From NCBI GenBank assembly GCA_002298915.1, contig DBML01000028.1:1-31728 (forward strand): a stretch of DNA of 31,728 bases, given 5' to 3'. The notes beneath the pieces were generated by a model. The model did not search any database, was not told the origin of the DNA, and was given only the letters and a program-made list of their open reading frames with translations. Below are positions 7,896 to 14,597 of the stretch, piece by piece; position 1 is the stretch's first letter; every line of letters starts with the position of its first letter. Made by a program: the position numbers and the translations under genes. The stretch comes from Clostridium sp. UBA699 (lineage in GTDB: Bacteria > Bacillota > Clostridia > Clostridiales > Clostridiaceae).

Positions 7896-8999
7896 TTAGC
7901 TGTTCAGCAGTCTGACCGGAAGCACCAGGTAGGTGCAGTTGTCCAGTTCCCTGTTCTTTATTATGCAAGGGCTCACGCTGCTCGTGAGCTCCATTATGAT
8001 CTCGTCCTCCTCCATGATCTTGAGCACGTCTATGAGGTATTTCGAGTTAAATGCAATCTGGAGCGGCTGTCCTTGCAGAATGATGCTCAGCTCTTCCCTT
8101 ACCGTTCCTAATTGAGAATTAGAAGTTATTACCAGGTTGTCCTCTTCGATGTCGAGCTTAACGAGGTTGGTGCTTCCTTCTTTTCCCATAAGCGCCGCCC
8201 TCTCTATGCAGTCGAGGAGCTCAAGCCTTTTTGCTGTGACCTTCAGGCTGTATTCGCTCGGTATGATGGAGCCGTATTTTATGAACTCTCCGTCCAGCAG
8301 CCTTGAGGTTACCTTCGTCTGGTTCAGGTTGAAGAGTATGTTGTTAGGGGTGAAGGTGATGTTGACGCTGTCGTCCGTGTCGTCCAGTATCTTGGAGACC
8401 TCAGACAGGGTCTTTCCAGGGATCACCGCATTTATGACGTTGTCCGTGTCAAGCGCCTCGCTCTTCAGAGCCAGCCTGTAGCCGTCCAGGGCCACAAGGT
8501 TGAGCTTCTTGTCCTTTATCTCGAAAAGCACGCCTGTGAGGATAGGCCTCGAGTCGTCTGCTGCCGTGGCGAATATGGTACCCCTTATCATGTTCTTTAG
8601 GATCCTCTGCGGCACTGAGAATATCATGTTTTCGCTTATGTGCGGCAGTTCAGGGAACTCTTCTGAGTTCATATGTATGAGCTTGAACTTCGACTTCTGG
8701 CAGGCTATCTGGATTGAGCTGCTGTCCAGCGTCTTGATCTCTATTATGTCATTAGGCAGTTTCCTTATGATCTCCCCGAAAAGCCTTGCGTCTATGACAA
8801 CCGTTCCAGGCTCAAGGACTTCCGAGCTTATCTTCTTCTCTATGCTGAGGTCCAGGTCGGAGCCTGTGAAGATTATCTCCCCGTCGTATGCTTTTATAAG
8901 AATCCCTCCGAGGATGGGCATTGTAGATTTTCCCGTGACTGCCTTCTGGACAGTAGAAACGGCATCCTGAAGAATGGATTTTTCACACTTGAAGTACAT
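7896..8999 (-). CDS. dnaN: DNA polymerase III beta subunit (sliding clamp)
   Basis: The beta clamp is a ring-shaped dimer that tethers DNA polymerase III and other partners to DNA. The 367-residue protein has the usual three-domain length. It starts MYFKCEKSILQDAVSTVQKAV, carries PILGGILIKAYDGEIIFTGSDLDLSIE early and ends with the conserved YLVLPVRLLNS, which shapes the partner-binding pocket. An excellent AAAGGAGGATAACTAC ribosome binding site precedes the ATG. The upstream gap to dnaA contains the origin unwinding element. Confidence 0.98.
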   Translation of the reverse strand: MYFKCEKSILQDAVSTVQKAVTGKSTMPILGGILIKAYDGEIIFTGSDLDLSIEKKISSEVLEPGTVVIDARLFGEIIRKLPNDIIEIKTLDSSSIQIACQKSKFKLIHMNSEEFPELPHISENMIFSVPQRILKNMIRGTIFATAADDSRPILTGVLFEIKDKKLNLVALDGYRLALKSEALDTDNVINAVIPGKTLSEVSKILDDTDDSVNITFTPNNILFNLNQTKVTSRLLDGEFIKYGSIIPSEYSLKVTAKRLELLDCIERAALMGKEGSTNLVKLDIEEDNLVITSNSQLGTVREELSIILQGQPLQIAFNSKYLIDVLKIMEEDEIIMELTSSVSPCIIKNRELDNCTYLVLPVRLLNS

Positions 9000-9005
9000 G
9001 TAGTT

Positions 9006-9073
9006 ATCCTCCTTTAGATAATAGATTAGATAATATTATCGTTAGTATTAGTAGTAGTAGGGGCTGTGAGTAT
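9006..9073 (-). other. oriC unwinding element: DnaA-trios, GC tract and AT-rich region
   Basis: In the dnaA-to-dnaN direction (minus strand) a degenerate DnaA box (ATACTCACA, 9065-9073) is followed directly by a short GC tract (GCCC). Six trinucleotides follow, CTA-CTA-CTA-CTA-ATA-CTA (9043-9060), and then an A/T-rich stretch to the dnaN ribosome binding site. The complementary strand reads 3'-GAT-5' repeats. This is the layout of the B. subtilis basal unwinding system, where DnaA loads from a double-stranded box onto trios in single strands. The nearest perfect box is about 60 bases further away (9126-9134), so the adjacent degenerate box must do the work if the model holds. Confidence 0.75.
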
Positions 9074-9125
9074 GTTAGCAACCCCTGAAGCCCTTGGAAT
9101 GACTGGCTTCAGCTTGAAAAAACAG

Positions 9126-9202
9126 TGTGGATAAGTCTGAACAAATCTCTTTTCTTATCCACATTGTTAGATGAGCGGTCTTCAGTTTTCAGTGTATCCA
9201 CA
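9126..9202. other. DnaA boxes of the dnaA-dnaN intergenic region
   Basis: Two perfect TTATCCACA boxes face each other: one on minus (9126-9134) and one on plus (9155-9163), forming a 10-bp inverted repeat 9126-9135/9154-9163. A one-mismatch box GTATCCACA lies at 9194-9202. Together with the trio element they make the dnaN-proximal half of a bipartite origin. A second inverted repeat, CTGAAGCC/GGCTTCAG (9085-9092/9105-9112), lies between the boxes and the trios. Confidence 0.85.
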
Positions 9203-9230
9203 GGCAAAAATGAAAAGTAGTCAACAGCTG

Positions 9231-10592
9231 TTAGCTGTTCTGGTTTATCCTCTTGGTGAGCTCCTTGACGGCGTTCTGCAGCTGCTCGTCGGTCTTTATC
9301 TCCTGTGATATCTTCTCGTAGGCATGGATTACCGTTGTGTGGTCCCTGCCGCCGAACTCCTCGCCTATCTTTGGAAGGGACAGGTCGGTTATCTTCCTGG
9401 CCAGGTACATGGCTATCTGCCTAGGGAAGGCTACGTTCCTTGTCCTCCTTGCAGACTTGAAGTCCTCCATCCTGAGGCTGTAGTAGTTTGCAACCACCTC
9501 CTGGATGAGCTCCACAGTTATCTGCTTGCTCTGCCTTCCGGAGATGATGTCCTTGAGGGCTTCAGCAGCCAGGTCCACGCTTATCTCCTTGTTGGTGAGC
9601 GAGGAAAAGGCTACTATTCTTATAAGAGCCCCTTCGAGCTCCCTTATGTTCGATTTTATCTTTGTTGCTATATACACCATGACGTCGTTAGGTATGTTGA
9701 GGTTCTCGACGTCGGCCTTCTTCTTCAGTATGGCCATCCTAGTCTCGTAGTCAGGAGCCTGGATGTCAGCAATGAGCCCCCATTCGAACCTGGACCTCAG
9801 CCTGTCCTCCAGTGTAGGGATCTCCTTAGGAGGGCGGTCGCTCGAGAGGATGATCTGCTTGTCGGCCTCGTGCAGGGCGTTGAAGGTATGGAAGAACTCC
9901 TCCTGGGTGCTCTCCTTGCCGGCTATGAACTGGATATCGTCTATGAGCAGCACGTCTATGTTCCTGTACTTGTTCCTGAACTCCACGTTCTTGTCGTCCT
10001 TTATGGAGTTGATCAGGTCGTTTGTGAACTTTTCGGAGGAAACGTACACTACCTTTGACTTAGGGTTCTGCTGCAGTATATAGTGGCCGATGGCGTGCAT
10101 AAGGTGGGTTTTTCCCAGCCCCACGCCCCCGTATATGAACAGAGGGTTGTATGCCTTAGCTGGAGACTCCGCCACCGCAAGGGAAGCGGCATGGGCGAAC
10201 CTGTTGCTGTTGCCTATTACGAAGGTGTCGAAGGTGTACTTAGGGTTGAGGGTCGTCGTCGGCATCTCCTCGTTCTGAGGCTCTCGGTGCCTCTGCGCAA
10301 CGGCTTTCCTTGAAACCTGTTCTGTTTCTTCCATTATATCTTCTGAAGCTGTGACGAAATTCACGCTGTATTTCTTTGAAGTTATCATCTTCAGCGCGTT
10401 CTCTATCAGCGACTTGTACCTGCTGTTCAGTATGCCTTTGGTGAAATCGTTAGGCACCCCGAGCTTGATCGCCGAATTGTCCATTGAAATCGGGGTAATG
10501 CTCTTAATCCATGTGTTGAAGCTTACCTCTGTGATCTCGCCCTTGAGAATGTTGATCGTTTTTTCCCAGGTTTCTTGTAGTTGGGCACTCAT
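9231..10592 (-). CDS. dnaA: chromosomal replication initiator DnaA
   Basis: DnaA binds 9-bp boxes, melts the origin as an ATP-bound filament and helps load DnaB. The 453-residue protein has all four domains. There is an N-terminal interaction domain to about residue 80 and a variable linker. The AAA+ core has Walker A GGVGLGKTH near residue 150 and Walker B LLIDDIQF, and an arginine-finger region RLRSRFEWGL follows. The C-terminal helix-turn-helix carries the DnaA signature GGRDHTTVIHAYEKI. The ATG follows AGGAGGATAACAA. A small inverted repeat (AACAGCT/AGCTGTT) overlaps its stop codon. It is flanked by origin DNA on both sides. Confidence 0.99.
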   Translation of the reverse strand: MSAQLQETWEKTINILKGEITEVSFNTWIKSITPISMDNSAIKLGVPNDFTKGILNSRYKSLIENALKMITSKKYSVNFVTASEDIMEETEQVSRKAVAQRHREPQNEEMPTTTLNPKYTFDTFVIGNSNRFAHAASLAVAESPAKAYNPLFIYGGVGLGKTHLMHAIGHYILQQNPKSKVVYVSSEKFTNDLINSIKDDKNVEFRNKYRNIDVLLIDDIQFIAGKESTQEEFFHTFNALHEADKQIILSSDRPPKEIPTLEDRLRSRFEWGLIADIQAPDYETRMAILKKKADVENLNIPNDVMVYIATKIKSNIRELEGALIRIVAFSSLTNKEISVDLAAEALKDIISGRQSKQITVELIQEVVANYYSLRMEDFKSARRTRNVAFPRQIAMYLARKITDLSLPKIGEEFGGRDHTTVIHAYEKISQEIKTDEQLQNAVKELTKRINQNS

Positions 10593-10624
10593 TTGTTATC
10601 CTCCTGTCTGATATAAAAAAATAA

Positions 10625-10946
10625 TTATCAACATATTAATCAACAGGCCCGCACGGCCCGCAACATATGTTGATAGATATAATAACATGTTAATAATTTT
10701 GTTCATGACCTTCTTGAAAAACTCTTATCAACAAGGCCAAATATTCAAACATTAACATTATTAAATTGCGTGAAAGTCTGATTTTTAGCCAAAAATAAAA
10801 TATGTAAATGAAAATATATACATATTCCAACAAGTTATGCACACACTTATCAACACTTTGTGGATAAGTGGCATCCCTATTAAGTTATTCACAGGTATAT
10901 ACTAATAATATCAAAAGGAGGACCTGTGTTCAATAAGTTATCCACA
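10625..10946. other. oriC: origin of replication, DnaA-box cluster between dnaA and rpmH
   Basis: This A/T-rich 495-base gap between dnaA and rpmH holds four perfect TTATNCACA boxes: TTATGCACA 10835-10843 (+), TTATCCACA 10859-10867 (-), TTATTCACA 10885-10893 (+) and TTATCCACA 10938-10946 (+). One-mismatch boxes of the TTATCAACA or TTATTAACA type are at 10625-10633, 10688-10696 (-), 10725-10733 and 10847-10855. A 12-base palindrome CAACATATGTTG lies at 10661-10672. With the dnaN-side element this makes a bipartite oriC as in B. subtilis. Divergent transcription from here matches the gene orientation of the whole window. Confidence 0.93.
10905..10933 (-). promoter_or_regulatory. candidate dnaA promoter inside the DnaA-box cluster
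   Basis: On the minus strand -35 TTGAAC (10928-10933), a 17-base spacer and -10 TATTAT (10905-10910) are present, with a TG one base before the -10 (extended -10). Perfect DnaA boxes lie immediately on both sides (10885-10893 and 10938-10946), which would allow DnaA to repress its own gene. The leader would be about 300 bases. Confidence 0.5.
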
Positions 10947-10988
10947 AAAAAATAAAATTATATTAACATTGTATTTCACCCGTTGTTC

Positions 10989-11061
10989 TTGACAAGCCCA
11001 AAGCATGAATATATAATTTAATAGTGAAACTTTAAGATTGAAATATTTAAAGTGATATAAT
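10989..11061 (+). promoter_or_regulatory. rpmH promoters (one consensus, one extended -10)
   Basis: A near-perfect housekeeping promoter has TTGACA (10989-10994), a 17-base spacer and TATAAT (11012-11017). A second TATAAT at 11056-11061 is preceded by TGA (extended -10) and could be a tandem start. Both drive rpmH-rnpA-yidD-yidC-jag, fitting a strongly expressed ribosomal protein gene. Confidence 0.8.
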
Positions 11062-11087
11062 CCGCTTTAGAAGGGGGTGTATTTAGA

Positions 11088-11222
11088 ATGTTCATGACTT
11101 ACCAGCCAAAGAAGAAGCAGAGAAAAAGAGAGCATGGTTTCAGGAAGAGAATGGCTACTGCTTCTGGCAGAAACGTTCTTAGAAGAAGAAGACTTAAAGG
11201 AAGAAAAAGACTAACAGCATAA
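11088..11222 (+). CDS. rpmH: 50S ribosomal protein bL34
   Basis: The sequence translates to a 44-residue, extremely basic protein: MFMTYQPKKKQRKREHG, then FRKRMATASGRNVL, then RRRRLKGRKRLTA. This is bL34 at its usual length. A start at the second ATG (11094) is possible, but AAGGGGGTG is placed for the first ATG, and the usual bL34 start (M-x-x-T-[YF]-Q-P) also fits the first. Arginine is all AGA or AGG, mainly AGA. It lies next to oriC, where rpmH is found in nearly all bacteria. Confidence 0.96.
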   Translation: MFMTYQPKKKQRKREHGFRKRMATASGRNVLRRRRLKGRKRLTA

Positions 11223-11244
11223 GGGCCGCATATGTGGCCTTTTT
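11221..11244 (+). terminator. weak hairpin/attenuator between rpmH and rnpA
   Basis: AAGG(G)CCG and TGGCCTT pair around a CATATG loop with one bulged G, followed by five T, starting on the rpmH stop codon. The short imperfect stem suggests partial termination. That would give more bL34 than RnpA message from the same promoters. Confidence 0.5.
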
Positions 11245-11276
11245 CTGCACTGCAGAAAAAAAGGAGTTAATTAAAA

Positions 11277-11615
11277 TTGAAAATCAAAAAGTACAATATT
11301 AGAAAGAACTCTGAATTTAGGGCTGTATATAAAAGAGGAAAATCTTTTTCTAACTATCTTTTGGTACTGTACATATACAGGAACAGGACCGACTACAACA
11401 GGCTCGGGGTGTCCGTGAGCAAGAAGGTCGGCAAGAGCGTTACAAGGAACAGAATAAAGAGGCTCATCAAGGAGAGCTACAGGCATAACAGCGAAGGCAT
11501 AAATAAAGGTTATGACCTGGTGTTTATCGCAAGAAATCCTGCTAAGGGAAAAAGCTATAAAGAGATCGAGAAAGCGGTTCTGAACCTTTTTAATAAGGCA
11601 GGTTTATATAATTAA
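11277..11615 (+). CDS. rnpA: ribonuclease P protein component
   Basis: RnpA is the protein subunit of RNase P, which trims the 5' ends of tRNA precursors together with its catalytic RNA. The 112-residue basic protein shows KNSEFRAVYKRGKSFSNYLLVLYI and the signature RNRIKRLIKESYR. Start is TTG at 11277, ten bases after AAAGGAG; no ATG is available in that region. The stop codon overlaps the yidD start by one base, indicating translational coupling. Confidence 0.96.
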   Translation: MKIKKYNIRKNSEFRAVYKRGKSFSNYLLVLYIYRNRTDYNRLGVSVSKKVGKSVTRNRIKRLIKESYRHNSEGINKGYDLVFIARNPAKGKSYKEIEKAVLNLFNKAGLYN

Positions 11616-11824
11616 TGAAAAAGTCCGTGTTATTTCTAATCAATATGTATAGGAAATATATTTCCCCCATGAAGCCGCCAACGTGCAAGTATACGCCTAC
11701 ATGCTCAATGTATGCTATACAGGCCATAGAAAAGTATGGCTTGCTTAAAGGAGGAGCTATGGCTTTTTACAGGATACTGAGATGCAACCCTTTAAGCAAG
11801 GGCGGCTACGACCCAGTTAAATAA
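11615..11824 (+). CDS. yidD: membrane protein insertion efficiency factor YidD
   Basis: This 69-residue YidD family protein has the conserved CKYTPTCSMYAIQAIEKYG with its paired cysteines and the RILRCNPLSKGGYDPV tail. YidD helps YidC insert membrane proteins; the mechanism is unclear. It starts on the last base of the rnpA stop codon and is followed by yidC after 19 bases, the usual rnpA-yidD-yidC arrangement. Confidence 0.95.
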   Translation: MKKSVLFLINMYRKYISPMKPPTCKYTPTCSMYAIQAIEKYGLLKGGAMAFYRILRCNPLSKGGYDPVK

Positions 11825-11843
11825 CGTTTGGAGGGAAAAAATT

Positions 11844-12506
11844 TTGCAGTATATAAACGAAGCGTTCGTGCAATTCTTCAACATTATACATAATTTTGTT
11901 AACAGCTTTGTGCCTGATAAGGGGCTGTCCGCCGGTCTGGCGATCATCCTTGTCACCGTGATAATCAGGATATTGATCCTGCCGCTCACAATAAAGCAGA
12001 CCAAGTCTTCATTGGTTATGAGCGAAATACAGCCTGAGGTAAAGAAGCTTCAGGAAAAACACAAGAACGACCCTCAGAAGGCACAGGAAGAAATGATGAA
12101 GCTGTACAAGGAAAGAGGAGCCAGCCCGTTCAGCGGCTGCTTGCCAATGCTTATACAGTGGCCTATTTTTATTGCGCTTTATTTCGTCTTCAGCACGATG
12201 ACCGGATTGGAGGGAGTGTACTTCCTTGGGCTGGACCTAGGGAAGAGCAACATGGTACTTGCCGTGCTTTCGGGTATGACCACTTTCCTTTCGGGCTACT
12301 TCTCGATGCCTACCCACAACGCCGACCCAGCTCAGGCTAGGCAGACGAAGATAATGAACATTTCCATGGGCTTCTTCATGATATATGTAAGCTGGAACCT
12401 GAAGGCTGCGCTTGTCCTTTACTGGGTAGTCAACAACCTAATACAGGTCATACAGACAGTTATCATGAAAAAGATGGACAAAAAGATAGCAAAAGACAAA
12501 AAATAG
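11844..12506 (+). CDS. yidC: membrane protein insertase YidC/Oxa1
   Basis: YidC inserts proteins into the cytoplasmic membrane with or without Sec. The 220-residue protein is the short Gram-positive type. The first clear membrane segment (about 28-50, LAIILVTVIIRILILPL) carries the conserved arginine R42 of the hydrophilic groove. A charged cytoplasmic hairpin (EIQPEVKKLQEKHKNDPQKAQ) follows, then three to four more hydrophobic segments and a lysine-rich tail. There is no lipobox cysteine, unlike SpoIIIJ of B. subtilis. The start is TTG at 11844 with TTTGGAGGG upstream. Confidence 0.94.
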   Translation: MQYINEAFVQFFNIIHNFVNSFVPDKGLSAGLAIILVTVIIRILILPLTIKQTKSSLVMSEIQPEVKKLQEKHKNDPQKAQEEMMKLYKERGASPFSGCLPMLIQWPIFIALYFVFSTMTGLEGVYFLGLDLGKSNMVLAVLSGMTTFLSGYFSMPTHNADPAQARQTKIMNISMGFFMIYVSWNLKAALVLYWVVNNLIQVIQTVIMKKMDKKIAKDKK

Positions 12507-12534
12507 CACTATTATCCGGGAGGTGTCAACTTAG

Positions 12535-13161
12535 ATGACGGTTATGGAAATGGTAGGCAAGACGGTAGAGGATGCTCTCCAGAACGCCCTTAAGGAGCTT
12601 AAGCTTACTGCAGACAAAGTTGAATACGAAGTTTTGGATGAAGGTCATAAAGGCTTCCTTAATATCGGAAGCAGGCCTGCAAAGATAAGGGTCAAGGTTA
12701 AGAAGGACTACATCTTTGAGGGAAAGGCGTTCCTCAGGAGCGTGCTTGACAGCATGGGAGTGAAAGCCGAGATCAGGATAAAGGAAGAAGACAACGTCGT
12801 GAAGATAACGATGGCTGGGCCTGACATGGGAATCCTGATAGGCTATAGGGGAGAAACTTTAGATTCACTTCAGTACCTTGTCAGCCTTGTGGTGAACAAG
12901 GGCGGAGAAAATGAATATAAGAGAGTCATTTTGGATACAGAAAACTACAGAACCAAGAGGGAAGAGACCTTGAAAAGGCTGGCCAAAAGGATTGCCGAGA
13001 AGGTAAAGGCTACAGGCAGGCAGGTAAAGCTCGAGCCTATGAACCCTTACGAGAGACGGGTAATACATTCTGCGCTCCAAAACGATTTATCAGTAGAGAC
13101 ATTCAGCGAAGGCGACGAGCCTTACAGAAGAGTAGTTGTGGATTTAAAGAAGAAAGCCTAA
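12535..13161 (+). CDS. jag: RNA-binding protein Jag/KhpB (EloR)
   Basis: This 208-residue protein has the three Jag parts. The N-terminal Jag_N domain (VGKTVEDALQNALKELKL) comes first. A KH domain with GxxG motif IGYRGETL lies near residues 102-110. An R3H domain with PYERRVIH lies near 170-178. In other Bacillota KhpB forms a complex with KhpA and affects cell elongation and envelope synthesis. GGGAGGTG stands nine bases before the ATG at 12535. The last codons lie in the stem of a terminator. Confidence 0.93.
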   Translation: MTVMEMVGKTVEDALQNALKELKLTADKVEYEVLDEGHKGFLNIGSRPAKIRVKVKKDYIFEGKAFLRSVLDSMGVKAEIRIKEEDNVVKITMAGPDMGILIGYRGETLDSLQYLVSLVVNKGGENEYKRVILDTENYRTKREETLKRLAKRIAEKVKATGRQVKLEPMNPYERRVIHSALQNDLSVETFSEGDEPYRRVVVDLKKKA

Positions 13162-13182
13162 GGCTTTCTTCTTCTTTATTTT
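13147..13182 (+). terminator. intrinsic terminator overlapping the end of jag
   Basis: An 11- to 13-bp perfect inverted repeat (AAGAAGAAAGC / GCTTTCTTCTT) starts inside the last codons of jag and spans its stop codon. It is followed by CTTTATTTT. The lysine codons of the protein tail double as the 5' arm of the stem. A translating ribosome would cover the stem, so termination may depend on ribosome release. Confidence 0.7.
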
Positions 13183-13209
13183 GAGTCACAGAAGGGAGGA
13201 AAACGCCAG

Positions 13210-14589
13210 ATGAAGGAATTTGATACTATTGCGGCAATATCCACCGCGATCGGAGAGGGCGGAATTTCCATTATAAGGGTGTCGGGCGACAAGGCGCTGC
13301 AGGTTGTCGGCAGCATATTCAGAGGCAGGAACAGGAAGGGCCTTGAAGGCATGAAGGCCTACACCATGAGGTACGGACACATATTGGAGTTCGGGGGAGA
13401 CGACGTGGTAGACGAGGTCCTGGTTAGCTTCATGAAGGGACCTAAGAGCTTCACTGCGGAGGACACCGTAGAGATAAACTGCCACGGAGGAATGGTGGCA
13501 ACGAACAAGGTTCTGGAGAACGTCATCAAGTCGGGCGCCAGGATAGCTGATCCGGGCGAGTTCACCAAGAGGGCCTTCCTGAACGGAAGGATAGACCTGA
13601 GCCAGGCCGAGGCTGTCATAGACATAATAAGGGCTAAGACCGAGCTCTCCATGAAGTCGGCGGTGCTGCAGGCAGGAGGGAACCTCTCGGCCGCAGTCAG
13701 GGAGCTCAGGGAGAAGCTCCTTGGTCTGATAGCTCACATAGAGGCTACTGTAGACTACCCGGAGGAGGACCTGGAGGAGATAACGGCAATTCAGGTTACG
13801 GCTCGCCTCAGGGAGGTAGAAGAGCAGCTCACCAGCGCCATAGACAGCGCAGACGAGGGAAAGATACTCAGGGAAGGGATAAGCACAGTTATAGTCGGCA
13901 AGCCCAACGTGGGAAAATCCTCGCTGCTCAACACCCTTCTAAAGGAGAACAGGGCAATAGTTACAGACATACCGGGGACGACCAGGGATGTCATTGAGGA
14001 ATACATCAACATAAAGGGTATCCCAATCAAGATAGTGGACACCGCGGGAATAAGGGAAACCGAGGATGTTGTCGAGAGGATAGGCGTCAAAAAATCAAGG
14101 TCGAAGATCGAGGAAGCAGACCTGATAATCTTCATGCTGGACACAAGCAGGGAGCTCACAGACGAGGACAGGGACATAATAAGCTATATAAAGGGCAAGA
14201 AGTACATCGTGCTCCTGAACAAGGTGGACCTTAACGCAAGGATGGACATCAGGGAGCTTGAGGGGCTTGAGCCTGAGTACGTGATAAACGCCTCGGTGAT
14301 CCAGGGCTTCGGCATAGACAGGCTGAAGGAAGCCATAGTGAAGCTTTTCTTCCACGGGGAGATAAAGCCGAACGAGCTTGTAATAACGAACATGAGGCAC
14401 AAGGAAGCAATGCTGGCGGCCAGAAGCAGCTGCCTGCAGGCAATAGAAGCACTGGCGGGCACAAGCGCCATAGACCTGGCGTCCATAGACATAAGGAGCG
14501 CATGGTACAGCCTTGGCCAGATAACGGGAGACACGATGGAGGAGGACATAATCGACAAGATTTTCTCTGAATTCTGTTTAGGAAAGTAG
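13210..14589 (+). CDS. mnmE: tRNA modification GTPase MnmE
   Basis: MnmE with MnmG installs the (carboxymethyl)aminomethyl group at C5 of the wobble uridine in certain tRNAs. The 459-residue protein has an N-terminal folate-binding domain and a helical domain with FTKRAFLNGRIDLSQAEAV. The G domain shows GKPNVGKSS near residue 230, DIPGTTRD, DTAGIRE and NKVDL. The C-terminal CLGK carries the catalytic cysteine. Start ATG follows GGGAGGAAAACGCCAG. It lies nine bases before mnmG, its functional partner. No promoter is visible between the jag terminator and this gene. Confidence 0.98.
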   Translation: MKEFDTIAAISTAIGEGGISIIRVSGDKALQVVGSIFRGRNRKGLEGMKAYTMRYGHILEFGGDDVVDEVLVSFMKGPKSFTAEDTVEINCHGGMVATNKVLENVIKSGARIADPGEFTKRAFLNGRIDLSQAEAVIDIIRAKTELSMKSAVLQAGGNLSAAVRELREKLLGLIAHIEATVDYPEEDLEEITAIQVTARLREVEEQLTSAIDSADEGKILREGISTVIVGKPNVGKSSLLNTLLKENRAIVTDIPGTTRDVIEEYINIKGIPIKIVDTAGIRETEDVVERIGVKKSRSKIEEADLIIFMLDTSRELTDEDRDIISYIKGKKYIVLLNKVDLNARMDIRELEGLEPEYVINASVIQGFGIDRLKEAIVKLFFHGEIKPNELVITNMRHKEAMLAARSSCLQAIEALAGTSAIDLASIDIRSAWYSLGQITGDTMEEDIIDKIFSEFCLGK

Positions 14590-14597
14590 GTTAGGAT

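Noticed and set aside
9085..9112. 8-bp inverted repeat CTGAAGCC/GGCTTCAG as a dnaA terminator
   Set aside because: There is no T-tract on the minus strand and the loop is long. It may be structural in oriC but is not a convincing terminator.
9324..10058. Open frame of 244 codons opposite dnaA
   Set aside because: Antisense shadow of dnaA with a low-complexity product and no start signal.
10914..10955. Good Shine-Dalgarno (AAAAGGAGG) followed by GTG on the plus strand in oriC
   Set aside because: The frame closes after nine codons and overlaps a DnaA box; the same bases are the spacer of a better minus-strand promoter. A leader peptide is not supported.
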